This document shows, piece by piece, positions 16,019 through 25,358 of a stretch of 64,000 nucleotides of DNA; the stretch's first letter is position 1; every line of letters begins with the position of its first letter. The notes below the pieces were generated by a model. It saw only the letters and a program-made list of their open reading frames with translations, ran no database searches and was not told the DNA's origin. This DNA comes from Ancylomarina sp. 16SWW S1-10-2 (GTDB taxonomy: Bacteria > Bacteroidota > Bacteroidia > Bacteroidales > Marinifilaceae). The translations under genes and the position numbers were made by a program. The DNA is taken from assembly GCF_009669305.1 (NCBI RefSeq), contig NZ_SADB01000006.1, positions 124,264 through 188,263 on the forward strand. The letters are read 5' to 3'.

Positions 16019-16657
16019 CTATTTAGTACCTACCACTGGGGCCTTTTTAATCCACTTTTTACTGGTAATTTCGGCAAGCATAAAATCGCTTAACTGATTT
16101 ACATCAACAGTATTTCCTATGAATTTATTTTCATTTGCAACAAATTCTCCGTCTACATTTTCTTTAATAAAGGGAGGACGTATATTTGTCCAATCCAGAT
16201 TGCTTTGGTCAAGTAAATGAAGTTCTCTCTCTTTAATATTGATGGTTGATTTAGAGTCAATCATTAGCTTTACGCGCAAAATTTTGCGAGCCAAAGGTAA
16301 GTTCTCGTGTTCCTTTTTTACTCCTGCACTTGAGATGCTTATCCAACGGGTTTGTTTATTAGCTTGCATCTGTTTAATAATGAAAGCTAGAGAGTTTATG
16401 TAGTTATCCTCAGATGATAATTTTCGATTCTTTAGTGGTCCAATGGCTGAAAGGATTACTTCTGAACCTTCCAAGGCTTTTTGTAGTTTTTCTTTATCGA
16501 AATAGTTTCCTTCAATCACTTCTATTGCATGTGCAAAGTCATGCAACTCCTCAACATCTAAGGCTAAGACCTTAATCTTGAAATTTTTATCGATAGCTTT
16601 TTGCAAAATATTTTTGCCCACAAAGCCAGTTGCACCTAAAATTGTTATTTGTTTCAT
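16019..16657 (-). CDS. NAD(P)H-binding SDR-like protein
   Basis: 212 residues from the ATG at 16657. A longer frame would begin with TTG inside the -7 box, so the promoter decides the start. The Rossmann motif ITILGATGFVGKNI (4-17) and the sequence pattern fit the atypical SDR/NAD(P)H-binding family (NmrA/YwnB/YhfK-like). It may be a quinone or disulfide reductase, an epimerase-like enzyme or a redox sensor. It has a copy of the regulon promoter, which ties it to the OsmC-like genes. The leader is only about a dozen nucleotides. Located between the AhpD-OsmC gene and the regulators. Confidence 0.72.
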   Translation of the reverse strand: MKQITILGATGFVGKNILQKAIDKNFKIKVLALDVEELHDFAHAIEVIEGNYFDKEKLQKALEGSEVILSAIGPLKNRKLSSEDNYINSLAFIIKQMQANKQTRWISISSAGVKKEHENLPLARKILRVKLMIDSKSTINIKERELHLLDQSNLDWTNIRPPFIKENVDGEFVANENKFIGNTVDVNQLSDFMLAEITSKKWIKKAPVVGTK

Positions 16658-16675
16658 CTTTGAAATATTACAATA

Positions 16676-16743
16676 CAAAGATGCAGGGAAAACAAACCGA
16701 GGGAAAGGTTAATAGTAGCAAATGGATGGTAAATGTGAAACCT
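16676..16743 (-). promoter_or_regulatory. Regulon promoter of the SDR-like gene
   Basis: -7-like CATCTTTG at 16683-16676, half-sites TATTAACC (ending 16707) and ACATTTACC (ending 16728), 21 nt apart and 23 nt from the -7 box. The spacers differ more from the OsmC copies than the half-sites do. A GGTTTC replaces GGTTAC upstream. Confidence 0.75.
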
Positions 16744-16875
16744 ATGAAAATTTAGGCGTGCTAATTCAATTTCGTATGCTAAATTAATTTTAGCATATCG
16801 AAGTAATACAACAGGTTTTAATCTGCCAGCCGACAGACAGAACGACGAAGCCAAAGCTTACAATTTAACTTTTTT

Positions 16876-17745
16876 CTAAGCTAAAGCATTACGAAATTCA
16901 ACAGGTGTTAAGCTAGTGTGTTTCTTAAAATATTTAAGGAAGTTGGTTGGTTCATCGAAACCTAAGGTAAAGGCAATTTCTTTTACCGAAAGCGAAGTAG
17001 AAACCAACATTCTTTTGGCTTCAAGAACTACATAATTATCTATAAATGTTTTGGCTGTAGTTTGTACTATTTTTTTGCACACCTCGTTTAAATGTTTGTA
17101 CGAAATTGCTATATCAGAAGCGTACGATTTTGCATCTCGTGTTTTTGAATAGTTTTGCTCAACCAGAAGTTTAAATTGCTGAAAATAGTCCATATATTTA
17201 TTATCAACGGAAGTTGTTGCTAAACGAATGTTCTCATCGTTTAGTTTAAGAAGATACACGGTCAGCAAAGAAGCAACTATATTTGGAAGCGATGACGAAT
17301 CACTTTTCAACTCCCTTTTTAACGTATTAAACAGGGTTTGATTATAATCTGGATTATTGATTTTTTCTTGTTTAAGAAAATAGTTATACAAATGGTTGAT
17401 ACGTGCAATGGTTGCTTGAGCTATATATTTCTGCATAAAAGATTCAGAAAACACCACCAAATATCCCTTGTAATCAACACCTTCTTCAAAAGCATGTATC
17501 TGTCCTTTCGAAATAACCATCACATCGCCCTTTCGGAGTGTATGAACCTTAAAATCAATAATATGATTTACTTCTCCATCTGTAATAATCAGTATGGCAT
17601 AAAAATTTAAACGGTGTGGCAAATAAGGACTATGGTCTGAAGGATTCAAATCAACAGTTATTAACTTTTCCAGTGTATAAAATTGAAATCCCTTAATTTG
17701 TAATTCTTTGTATTTCCAAAAGCTTATTTCCGGAATGTGTTTCAT
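16876..17745 (-). CDS. AraC-family transcriptional regulator
   Basis: 289 residues. The N-terminal half is a cupin-like sensor domain (about 30-125, with KVHTLRKGDVMVISKGQIH). The C-terminal 100 residues contain two helix-turn-helix units, ending in the AraC signature around IAFTLGFDEPTNFLKYFKKHTSLTPVEFR (positions about 257-285). It starts 26 bp after the next AraC gene, so the two form an operon. It is a candidate for binding the 21-nt-spaced half-sites found at six island promoters. The inducing ligand is unknown. Confidence 0.88.
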   Translation of the reverse strand: MKHIPEISFWKYKELQIKGFQFYTLEKLITVDLNPSDHSPYLPHRLNFYAILIITDGEVNHIIDFKVHTLRKGDVMVISKGQIHAFEEGVDYKGYLVVFSESFMQKYIAQATIARINHLYNYFLKQEKINNPDYNQTLFNTLKRELKSDSSSLPNIVASLLTVYLLKLNDENIRLATTSVDNKYMDYFQQFKLLVEQNYSKTRDAKSYASDIAISYKHLNEVCKKIVQTTAKTFIDNYVVLEAKRMLVSTSLSVKEIAFTLGFDEPTNFLKYFKKHTSLTPVEFRNALA

Positions 17746-17771
17746 AGTGCTTAATCTATTCTGGTAATATT

Positions 17772-18707
17772 TTATATGGTCTTTATTTTATATTTTTCTC
17801 TGATTGTCTTCCGATAGCTCAATGGACTTATTTCGGTTTCACGTTTGAAAAATCGACTAAAATAGGATGTGTCTTCAAAACTAAGAGCGTAACCAATTTC
17901 TGCTGTCGTTAAATCTGTATTGGCCAATCGCCTCTTTGCCTCAAAAATTATTTCTTGCCGAATCAATTGTCCAGGAGAATAACCAGTAATCGCCTTAACA
18001 GTATCTCTAAGATGAGTGGAACTTATTCCTATGAGATCAGCATATTCCTGTACATTGCGGACCTTAAGATAATTTTCAGAAACTAATTGTCTGAATTTAC
18101 GAACCATTGTATTAGAGGGATCTAAAATATTTATTGGTTGCTCTTTAGCATAAATACGAAACAACTTTACCAATAAAATGTGCATATAAGCTCTAAGTAC
18201 AGAAAGACTACTCTCTGATCTGTCAGAAAATTCTTGATTTATATTGGCTAATAATTCTTGGATTTTCGGTAACGTATTTTCATCAATACAAACTTGTGAA
18301 GCCTTACTTAAACCATTAAATACGACCAAATCATCTTCATGACTTAAATTTGTAGCCGGAGGAATAAGAAATTCTCGTGGAAACAGAATAATCTTACCCT
18401 TTAACGATTTTTCTAACCTCCAAAAATGGATCTGCCCCTTAGAAAGAAAATAAAAAGCAGGTGTCTTTATTTCGTATGATTCATAGTCAACAATATGTTT
18501 TCCTGAACCTTCTTCAACAAATAGAATTTCATAATAATCATGCCGATGTGGAATTTCAGTTTGAGACTCATCATCCATGATACCAAATCGAGTCATCGCA
18601 AATGGAAAGTGCGGATCAAGTGAAAGAACGGGACAACCATTCATCATATTTACTTTTTTGTAGGTATCCGTATAATGGTGAAATGGTAACTCTCCTTTAT
18701 TATTCAT
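17772..18707 (-). CDS. AraC-family transcriptional regulator
   Basis: 311 residues with a cupin-type N-terminus (HRHDYYEILFVEEGSGKHIV near 55-75, and SKGQIHFWRL) and a C-terminal double helix-turn-helix ending EIGYALSFEDTSYFSRFF and ISPLSYRK. It is first in a two-gene operon with the second AraC protein. A TAGATTTG box on the minus strand near 18735 may be its -7 element, without regulon half-sites. Two adjacent regulators of the same family suggest either two ligands or a division between the two site variants (rdhA type and OsmC type). Confidence 0.88.
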   Translation of the reverse strand: MNNKGELPFHHYTDTYKKVNMMNGCPVLSLDPHFPFAMTRFGIMDDESQTEIPHRHDYYEILFVEEGSGKHIVDYESYEIKTPAFYFLSKGQIHFWRLEKSLKGKIILFPREFLIPPATNLSHEDDLVVFNGLSKASQVCIDENTLPKIQELLANINQEFSDRSESSLSVLRAYMHILLVKLFRIYAKEQPINILDPSNTMVRKFRQLVSENYLKVRNVQEYADLIGISSTHLRDTVKAITGYSPGQLIRQEIIFEAKRRLANTDLTTAEIGYALSFEDTSYFSRFFKRETEISPLSYRKTIREKYKIKTI

Positions 18708-18835
18708 AGTTAGTTATTTTCTTTCCAATCAATCAAATCTAATATAAAAAACTCAACTTTTAAAATTCATCAAAATTTGAAGTATAAGTTCTTTTATCAC
18801 TCACTTTCTCTATACAAACAGAAAAAGTAGAGATT

Positions 18836-18985
18836 ATGTATGGATTCAAGATTGATAGTTTAGATACAAACAGCCTACATATTGGGAAAGTTATCAACCA
18901 ACGAATTTAAAATCGGAATTGAATTACATGCTGAAGGAAGTTGAATTTGATGTTTTTACAGATTTACTAGCAAACTTATAGAATA
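18836..18985 (+). pseudogene. Possible remnant of a short HTH protein
   Basis: An ATG at 18836 opens a frame of 24 codons containing HIGKVINQRI before a stop. That pattern resembles the first helix of short DNA-binding proteins common in this phylum. Another short stretch, MLKEVEFDVFTDLLANL, follows after a frame change. The rest of 18708-19158 shows nothing further. Low confidence. Confidence 0.25.
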
Positions 18986-19158
18986 TACTATTAACTCATA
19001 ATTAGTTAATTAACATCGTTTCCCATTTTAAACAATGCATAGGAATTAGAATCCACTCACGAAAGTTTTTGGGATCGAAATCTACAGATTAGCAAAAACA
19101 AGAAATCATTAAAAAACCAATATTTAAGACCTATATACAAGAATAGTATTTGGAGAAA

Positions 19159-20280
19159 CTAAAACATTTTTCGATAACAGCGTTTACGTTTGTGCTGAAT
19201 GTGGTCGAATGACTTCCAAAGCTGAATGGCAACATGGTTATTTTCCAACATGCCTGTTGTTTCAGCAAATCTCAAGCCATCACTATTCGATGTTTCCAAC
19301 AATTCACTCATCAATATAGATACATAACCTAGCTTTTGACATTCGTAATCGACACCAGTAAGCATTAAATCCATTTCAGTAGGATGTTTCAATGCTTTTC
19401 TTAAATACCACCATCCAAAAGGGAATAGTTTACCCTTAGCTTTCTGTAAAGCTTTCGATAATGAAGGCAAAGCAATTATAAATCCAACCAACTGATTCTC
19501 TTTATCCAAAACAATTTTAACATATCTAGGGTTAAGAATCGGGAAGTATTTACCAATATAAAATCTGATGAGATTTTCTGGTAGCTTAAATGTCCCAAAC
19601 AAATCGGCAAAAGCATCATTAAATACCTTAAATATTTTCTCTTTATAAGGCTCAAGTTCTTTTTTTGTGGTAAAACTTACAGACTGTAAACCATATTTAC
19701 GCTTAATTAATTGAGCAACTCGCTTTGCCTTTTCAGGAGGTGTTTCAGGCAAGCTAATTCTAAACTCCAACCAATCCATCTCCTTTTCATAAGCTAATCT
19801 TGTGAAATGTTTTTGATAGTAGGCAAAATGATAGTCAGAAGCCATTGAAGGAAGCCATTCTTGTCCTTCGATTAATACACCAGAATGATCCAAATTTGAA
19901 AAACCCAAAGGTCCACTAACCCCAATCATACCTTCAGTTTTCAACCACTTTTCGGCCACAGAAAAAAGCATTTCAGACACTTCGAATTGATCTACAAATT
20001 CCACACGAGTAATTCGTCCAATTTTTTCACCTTGTTTTTCAATAGCCAATGTGTTCACGATGGCACCAATACGACCTACGACTTTGCTATCCTGATATGC
20101 TATCCAAAATTTTGCTTTACAAAAGTCAAAGGCTGGATTTTTATCCTCCATCAACAATTCAAGTTCTCCTGATTTTAAAGGGGGAACCCAAAACTCGTTT
20201 CCTTTATACAATTTATACGGAAAGTCGACAAAAATTTTGCGATGGCTCTGATTCAGAACTTCTACAATTTGAATGGCCAT
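19159..20280 (-). CDS. GNAT-type N-acetyltransferase-like protein
   Basis: 373 residues, cytoplasmic. The first part (FPYKLYKGNEFWVPPL, then an acidic stretch and FWIAYQDSKVVGRIGAIVN near 65-83) has the layout of a large GNAT-related family common in Bacteroidota. A second acyl-CoA-fold stretch with VLDKENQLVGFIIALPSL lies near 255-275. No substrate is predictable. It stands alone on the minus strand, with long AT-rich gaps on both sides. Confidence 0.6.
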   Translation of the reverse strand: MAIQIVEVLNQSHRKIFVDFPYKLYKGNEFWVPPLKSGELELLMEDKNPAFDFCKAKFWIAYQDSKVVGRIGAIVNTLAIEKQGEKIGRITRVEFVDQFEVSEMLFSVAEKWLKTEGMIGVSGPLGFSNLDHSGVLIEGQEWLPSMASDYHFAYYQKHFTRLAYEKEMDWLEFRISLPETPPEKAKRVAQLIKRKYGLQSVSFTTKKELEPYKEKIFKVFNDAFADLFGTFKLPENLIRFYIGKYFPILNPRYVKIVLDKENQLVGFIIALPSLSKALQKAKGKLFPFGWWYLRKALKHPTEMDLMLTGVDYECQKLGYVSILMSELLETSNSDGLRFAETTGMLENNHVAIQLWKSFDHIQHKRKRCYRKMF

Positions 20281-20739
20281 AGTTGATCTTAAAAAATTTA
20301 ATTAAAAATAGGGTTTTCTATACTAAAGAATCAAATAGAAGCACAAAATACGGAATTCATATCAATAAAACCCATCTATTTATAGAACTCTCCAAATTAA
20401 AATCACTTAAAACAGGCCCTAGTAAATATTTTTTTGGAATATACTGACTGATAATTATTCTAGTAAAAAGATAAAGTTTTTAAAAGCAGAATAAGTATTT
20501 TCATTGTTTTAAACACAAATCTCATTTCCACAAACCCAAGATCATTATTACGGGTTGGAAAATACTTCTTCATCTTAAAACTGTTTAATTAAACAAACAA
20601 CCTAACACACTCATATTAAAGCTTATTAAACGCATCTAAGTCACATAAAAACAGTTCCATTAATACCATTACATAAACGTCAATTTTCAAAAACAGTTTA
20701 TTTTGAGTATATTAGGGTCTTAAACTATTAAAATCATTT
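20281..20739. other. Intergenic, nothing recognised
   Basis: A divergent AT-rich gap between the GNAT-like gene (minus) and the next plus-strand gene. It must hold both promoters. I see no RNA gene, repeat or conserved palindrome. Confidence 0.5.
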
Positions 20740-21102
20740 ATGAAGGAAGACAACAAGAAGGAAATTACACAAAAATTAAGAATGAAAATTGGTTCTACCG
20801 CACTCTCAGATAACAAAGCCATAACATCGGTTACCAATATACAAAAAGGGAAAGATACAGAACGATCAATATTTTTGAACAAGTATGAAAATTGGGTAAA
20901 CCAATACATCGATGTCGTTGAAAAAGAAAAATCGGATAAAAACAGTATGGCCAACAAACATCGTATTATGGATCTTTCGCATAAAGCCAAAGGTTGGCAA
21001 GAGAAGATTGCAATCTATTTAAATAACGATATTTTTAAGAAGCGTTACATTCAATTATCTATGCGTTTATCAGATAGTATGGGCAGTAAACTTAAAGCGT
21101 AA
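20740..21102 (+). CDS. Small hypothetical protein
   Basis: 120 residues, highly charged and mostly helical (KKEITQKLRMKI, then ENWVNQYIDVVEKEKSDKN and SHKAKGWQEKIAIYLN), without signal peptide or membrane helix. I do not recognise a family. Codon use is like its neighbours and a strong hairpin terminator follows 60 bp downstream, so it is probably a real gene. Confidence 0.6.
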   Translation: MKEDNKKEITQKLRMKIGSTALSDNKAITSVTNIQKGKDTERSIFLNKYENWVNQYIDVVEKEKSDKNSMANKHRIMDLSHKAKGWQEKIAIYLNNDIFKKRYIQLSMRLSDSMGSKLKA

Positions 21103-21161
21103 ACATTTTAAGCTCAACAAGACAAAATTCTTTAAAATATAAAGATCATTAATTGATAAAA

Positions 21162-21189
21162 AAAAGCCCCGAAAGAATCGGGGCTTTTA
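21162..21189. terminator. Bidirectional terminator
   Basis: AAAAGCCCCGA / TCGGGGCTTTT with a short A-rich loop and A/T tracts on both sides, between convergent genes ending at 21102 (plus) and 21207 (minus). Confidence 0.88.
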
Positions 21190-21206
21190 TTATGCAGAAC
21201 AGAATT

Positions 21207-21665
21207 TTAATTTTCTGTCAGAATATTATCATCATACTCTACTTCGAATCTTAACTTATGCTTAGCCTCTTCTTGCGCTAAGTTTAAAAATAACTTCTTC
21301 TCAACTTCACCAGTCATTGCTGCAGCCAAATCGCTATATAATCTAAAAGCAGATTTTTCTTTCTTCATAGCAATGATTAAAGCTTCCTGATAAGTCATGT
21401 TTTCCTTGTCTTCGTCAACCTCGATTAAGTAATCCGCAATTTTCATATCGGCAACTTTTGCATCAGAAAAGTTATCTCGTTTACCATTCTTGATAGCTTC
21501 AAGTTTAGCTCGGTGTCCCATTTCTTCAAGAGCGTATTGCTCAAAAGTTTCTTTAATATGCTTGTGCTTCATTTTAGCTGCAAGAGCTGTATAAAATTCA
21601 GCTGCCAAAATTTCTTCATTAATGGCAAAATCAAGAATATCGTTTATTGATTTGAACTCTTTCAT
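21207..21665 (-). CDS. Ferritin-like/rubrerythrin-type di-iron protein
   Basis: 152 residues with a four-helix di-iron pattern: EILAAEFYTALA and EEMGHRAKLE in the first half, KKEKSAFRLYSDLA and EEAKHKLRFE in the second. The paired E and ExxH residues match the rubrerythrin/ferritin-like family, but no rubredoxin domain is attached. Such proteins remove peroxide or store iron in anaerobes. It lies about 70 bp downstream of the NfnAB-type genes on the same strand and may be co-transcribed with them. Confidence 0.85.
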   Translation of the reverse strand: MKEFKSINDILDFAINEEILAAEFYTALAAKMKHKHIKETFEQYALEEMGHRAKLEAIKNGKRDNFSDAKVADMKIADYLIEVDEDKENMTYQEALIIAMKKEKSAFRLYSDLAAAMTGEVEKKLFLNLAQEEAKHKLRFEVEYDDNILTEN

Positions 21666-21732
21666 ATTAAGAATTTTTTAAATCAGTATTATAATATAAG
21701 TGTGTGTATTAAAATTACACTTTTTATTTCAA

Positions 21733-23223
21733 TTAGTTAACTAGATATTTTTCGGTCAAATAGATATTCATATTCTTAGCTGCTTTTTTACCATCACCCA
21801 TTGCAAGAATAACAGTTGCACCACCACGAACGATATCACCACCAGCAAACATTTCTGGAATAGACGACTGCATCTTATCTTTTACAACCTCAATAGTTCC
21901 CCACTTAGAAACATCAAGACCTTCAACTGAGTTAGGAATTAATGGATTTGGTGATACACCTACAGCCACAACCACAACTTCACAATCTAGAATATACTCC
22001 GATCCTTCAATAGGAATTGGTCTTCTACGTCCTGAAGCATCAGGCTCTCCTAATTCCATTTTCTGAACCTTCATTTGAGATACACGACCGTTTTCGTCAG
22101 CCATATACTCAATTGGGTTAGTCAAAGTCAAAAATTCAATACCTTCTTGCTTAGCATGATGAACTTCTTCAGCACGAGCAGGCATCTCTTCTTCCGAACG
22201 ACGATATACAATCGTAGCATGTTCAGCACCTAAACGCTTAGCTGTACGAACAGAATCCATAGCGGTATTACCACCACCAACAACGACAACATGCTTACCT
22301 CTTAATACTGGCGTATCAGAATCTTCGCTATCAGCACCCATCAAGTTTACACGAGTTAAATACTCGTTTGATGATAAAATACCATTGGAATTCTCACCAG
22401 GAATATTCATAAAACGAGGTAAACCAGCACCCGATCCTACGTAAAATGCTTTATAACCGTCAGCTTTCAAATCATCAAGACTTGCTGTTTGACCTACAAT
22501 ATAATTCGTAATAAATTTCACACCCATACGGCGTAAACTTTCAATTTCAACATCAACAACAGCATTTGGTAAACGGAATTCAGGAATACCATACTTTAAT
22601 ACACCACCAATTTCGTGAAGCGCTTCAAATACGGTGACGTCATAACCTAACTTAGCCATATCGCCAGCAAACGATAAACCTGAAGGACCTGAACCAATTA
22701 CAGCAACTTTAATACCGTTAGCAGCAAGCATTTTCGGTGTAGAAATATTTCCTGATTCTCTTTCGTAATCAGCAACAAAACGTTCTAAATAACCAATTGC
22801 AATTGCTGGTTGATGTAATTTTTCAACATAAAAACATCTCTTTTCACATTGTAACTCTTGTGGACAAACACGACCACAAACAGCTGGCAAAGCAGATGAT
22901 TCTTTCAATACAGAAGCAGCTTCAAGAAATTCACCACGTTCAATATTTTTGATAAATTTAGGAATATTAATGCTAACTGGGCAACCTTCCATACATGTTG
23001 GGTTTACACAATCCATGCATCGGCTAGCCTCAACTAAAGCTTGTTCCTTAGTTAAACCAGTATTTACCTCGATACGTTGCGATGTGATACGAACTTCTGG
23101 CGGTGTTTCAGCCATAATTGCTCGCTCAATCGACATACGATCTTTAGCTTTTGTCTTTTTCTGAAGAGCTACTCTCCAGTCTTGTTTTCTTTCGTTCTTT
23201 ATATATTCTTCAGACCTTTCCAT
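21733..23223 (-). CDS. nfnB: NfnB/SudA-type glutamate synthase small-chain-like subunit
   Basis: 496 residues. The N-terminal Fe-S domain has CMDCVNPTCMEGCP (about 69-82) and further cysteines around CGRVCPQELQCEKRC. Two nucleotide-binding folds follow: VAVIGSGPSGLSFAG (about 173) for FAD and VVVVGGGNTAMDSVRTA (about 314) for NADPH. Alone it would look like GltD, but the large GltB subunit is absent and the neighbour is an NfnA-type flavoprotein. That pairing is the electron-bifurcating NADH-dependent ferredoxin:NADP+ oxidoreductase, also known as sulfide dehydrogenase. It balances NADH, NADPH and ferredoxin in anaerobes. It starts 41 bp after nfnA. Confidence 0.88.
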   Translation of the reverse strand: MERSEEYIKNERKQDWRVALQKKTKAKDRMSIERAIMAETPPEVRITSQRIEVNTGLTKEQALVEASRCMDCVNPTCMEGCPVSINIPKFIKNIERGEFLEAASVLKESSALPAVCGRVCPQELQCEKRCFYVEKLHQPAIAIGYLERFVADYERESGNISTPKMLAANGIKVAVIGSGPSGLSFAGDMAKLGYDVTVFEALHEIGGVLKYGIPEFRLPNAVVDVEIESLRRMGVKFITNYIVGQTASLDDLKADGYKAFYVGSGAGLPRFMNIPGENSNGILSSNEYLTRVNLMGADSEDSDTPVLRGKHVVVVGGGNTAMDSVRTAKRLGAEHATIVYRRSEEEMPARAEEVHHAKQEGIEFLTLTNPIEYMADENGRVSQMKVQKMELGEPDASGRRRPIPIEGSEYILDCEVVVVAVGVSPNPLIPNSVEGLDVSKWGTIEVVKDKMQSSIPEMFAGGDIVRGGATVILAMGDGKKAAKNMNIYLTEKYLVN

Positions 23224-23264
23224 TGTCCAGGTATTTTTGTGGTGCTATTCTTAGATTAAATTCT

Positions 23265-24086
23265 CTATTTCTGAAACTTCTCAAACATGTCATGTTCTTC
23301 CTGCTTATAACCACCAAGTCTCGACATCATTTCATCAAAATCGATTTGATGTGCATCAAACTCAGGACCATCAACACAAGTAAATTTGGTTTTTCCACCA
23401 ACAGTAACACGACAAGCGCCACACATTCCAGTACCATCAACCATAATACTATTTAAACTAGCAACTGTAGGTATTTCGTATTTCTTCGTTAATAGAGAAC
23501 AAAATTTCATCATAATAGCAGGACCAATAGTCACGCATTCATTAACCGTCTCTCTCTTAATAACTTCTTCCATTCCTTGAGTTATCAAACCTTTTTTGCC
23601 ATAAGAACCATCATCAGTCATAATGATTAACTCGTCAGAATGCTTACGCATTTCATCTTCGAGAATAATTAAATCCTTATTACGAGCTGCCAAAATAGTA
23701 ATTACTTTATTACCAGCTTTTTTATAAGCCTCAACAATTGGTAATAAAGGCGCATTTCCAACACCTCCACCACAGCATAATATTGTACCTAATTTATGAA
23801 TCACAGTTGGCTTACCAAGCGGTCCTACCAAGTCAGTAATATAATCACCAACCTCAAGATCACATAATTTAGTAGAGGAAACACCCATCTTTTGTACCAC
23901 AAGGTCGATTGTTCCTTTTTCTACATTCGCTCCTGCAATAGTCAAAGGAATACGCTCTCCTTTTTCACCTACACGCAGAATAATAAAGTTTCCCGGTTTA
24001 CGGGATTTTGCTATCAAAGGCGCTTCAACAACAATTTTTACGATTTTCTCTGAAAAATATTCTTTTTCGACTATCTTGTTCATCAC
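23265..24086 (-). CDS. nfnA: NfnA/SudB-type ferredoxin-NADP+ reductase subunit
   Basis: 273 residues. FAD-binding domain with PGNFIILRVGEKGERIPLTIA (about 31-51), nucleotide-binding domain with LCCGGGVGNAPLLPI (about 104-118), and a C-terminal 2Fe-2S site MCGACRVTVGG plus a later FTCVDGPEFD, as in the small NfnA and dihydroorotate dehydrogenase electron-transfer subunits. The C-terminal DFDEMMSRLGGYKQEE is typical of NfnA-type proteins. First gene of the nfnAB pair; the two form a complex that couples NADH and NADPH pools to ferredoxin. Confidence 0.88.
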   Translation of the reverse strand: MMNKIVEKEYFSEKIVKIVVEAPLIAKSRKPGNFIILRVGEKGERIPLTIAGANVEKGTIDLVVQKMGVSSTKLCDLEVGDYITDLVGPLGKPTVIHKLGTILCCGGGVGNAPLLPIVEAYKKAGNKVITILAARNKDLIILEDEMRKHSDELIIMTDDGSYGKKGLITQGMEEVIKRETVNECVTIGPAIMMKFCSLLTKKYEIPTVASLNSIMVDGTGMCGACRVTVGGKTKFTCVDGPEFDAHQIDFDEMMSRLGGYKQEEHDMFEKFQK

Positions 24087-24354
24087 TTTCTATGATAAAA
24101 TAAATAAATTTTCAATCTAAAATCACACCAAAAGTATTGATAGTCAGAATACTCACACCAATTCTATTAGCAATAATTTGATTTTCAGATGTAAAAATAA
24201 AACTAATTCAGACTTCATCATATTGAATCTTTCTTTATTTCTAAAATATTTTAATTCTAAATTAAATTTACATCTGAATAGAACATTTTTCAAAAGTTCA
24301 CTAGACTATATCAAGCATAATTTATAGACACAATAAAATACAAAATTCAATAAT

Positions 24355-24693
24355 ATGATGAATACACTCAACAAAAAAGATATTACACTTAAAATTGAAG
24401 AAAAAATTATAGCATTAAAAGATGATATTCTTAAGTTGATTGATTTAACTAAACCTATTTCACCTGATTGTGCCATTGGTAGAATCAGCCGAATGGATGC
24501 CATTAACAACAAAAGCGTTAATGAAGCATCTCTACGACAAAGAAAAACGCAACTTAAAGCACTTGAATATGCAATTAATCACGTTAATGATAAAGACTTT
24601 GGAAAATGCATAACATGCGGACAACAAATTCCATTAGGTAGAATCATGTTAATGCCAGAAAGTAAAAAATGTGTCGCATGTGCGAGCCGATAA
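24355..24693 (+). CDS. TraR/DksA-type zinc finger protein
   Basis: 112 residues: a helical coiled-coil N-terminus, then the C4 zinc finger CITCGQQIPLGRIMLMPESKKCVACA (about 84-109). Proteins of this family bind in the RNA polymerase secondary channel and modulate transcription with ppGpp. The usual acidic tip of DksA is not obvious, so the exact role is uncertain. It starts about 270 bp from the divergent nfnA and 40 bp before the SUI1-like gene, with which it is probably co-transcribed. Confidence 0.8.
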   Translation: MMNTLNKKDITLKIEEKIIALKDDILKLIDLTKPISPDCAIGRISRMDAINNKSVNEASLRQRKTQLKALEYAINHVNDKDFGKCITCGQQIPLGRIMLMPESKKCVACASR

Positions 24694-24733
24694 AATTAGT
24701 GTTTATATTTGCAGATATAAAAATAGATAAGTC

Positions 24734-25072
24734 ATGGCAAAAAAGGATAAAAAAAACATTGTGTATTCTACCAATCCTAATTACGAATACGAATTTGATG
24801 AAGATGAAGCAGAAGAAACCCTTCCTCCACAAAAACAAATGTTAAAAGTAATGATAGATAAAAAACAACGAAAGGGTAAATCGGTTACATTGGTTACTGG
24901 TTTCGTTGGAAGTAATGATGATTTAAAAGATCTAGGTAAACTTCTTAAATCAAAATGTGGCGTTGGAGGTTCTGTAAAAGATCGTGAAATTCTTATTCAA
25001 GGAGATCATAGAGACAAAATTATGGAGATTTTAAACAAGGAGAATTATAAAACAAAAAGAGTTGGAGGTTAG
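24734..25072 (+). CDS. SUI1/eIF1-like translation factor (YciH type)
   Basis: 112 residues. An acidic, disordered N-terminus is followed by an SUI1 domain, with [18 protein letters not shown], then [19 protein letters not shown] and [13 protein letters not shown]. Bacterial SUI1 proteins are thought to affect start-codon fidelity or ribosome recycling; their role is not settled. Second of a short plus-strand pair with the DksA-like gene. Confidence 0.9.
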   Translation: MAKKDKKNIVYSTNPNYEYEFDEDEAEETLPPQKQMLKVMIDKKQRKGKSVTLVTGFVGSNDDLKDLGKLLKSKCGVGGSVKDREILIQGDHRDKIMEILNKENYKTKRVGG

Positions 25073-25358
25073 ACTTCAACCATTTTATAATGAACAACAC
25101 ACCTCATATCAACATAACAAAAGGATTATAGTATAGATATAAAATAATACACCCATCAAGAATCTATGATTAATCAACTCATAAACAAATTGAATTAGGT
25201 AATTTCTGTGACAAAAAGCAACAAATGCTAAAGGTTAAAATTTGAACTTAATGCTTAGATACAAGAAGTCTTTAAATAAACTTGACAAACTTGACAAGGT
25301 GAATTTCAATATATAATTCATACATTTGTGATAAAATTACAAAATCGAATTTTACTAT

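Noticed and set aside
16654-16854. Open frame of 66 codons on the minus strand upstream of the SDR-like gene
   Set aside because: It covers the conserved promoter block 16676-16743 and its translation is not protein-like; the promoter explains the sequence.
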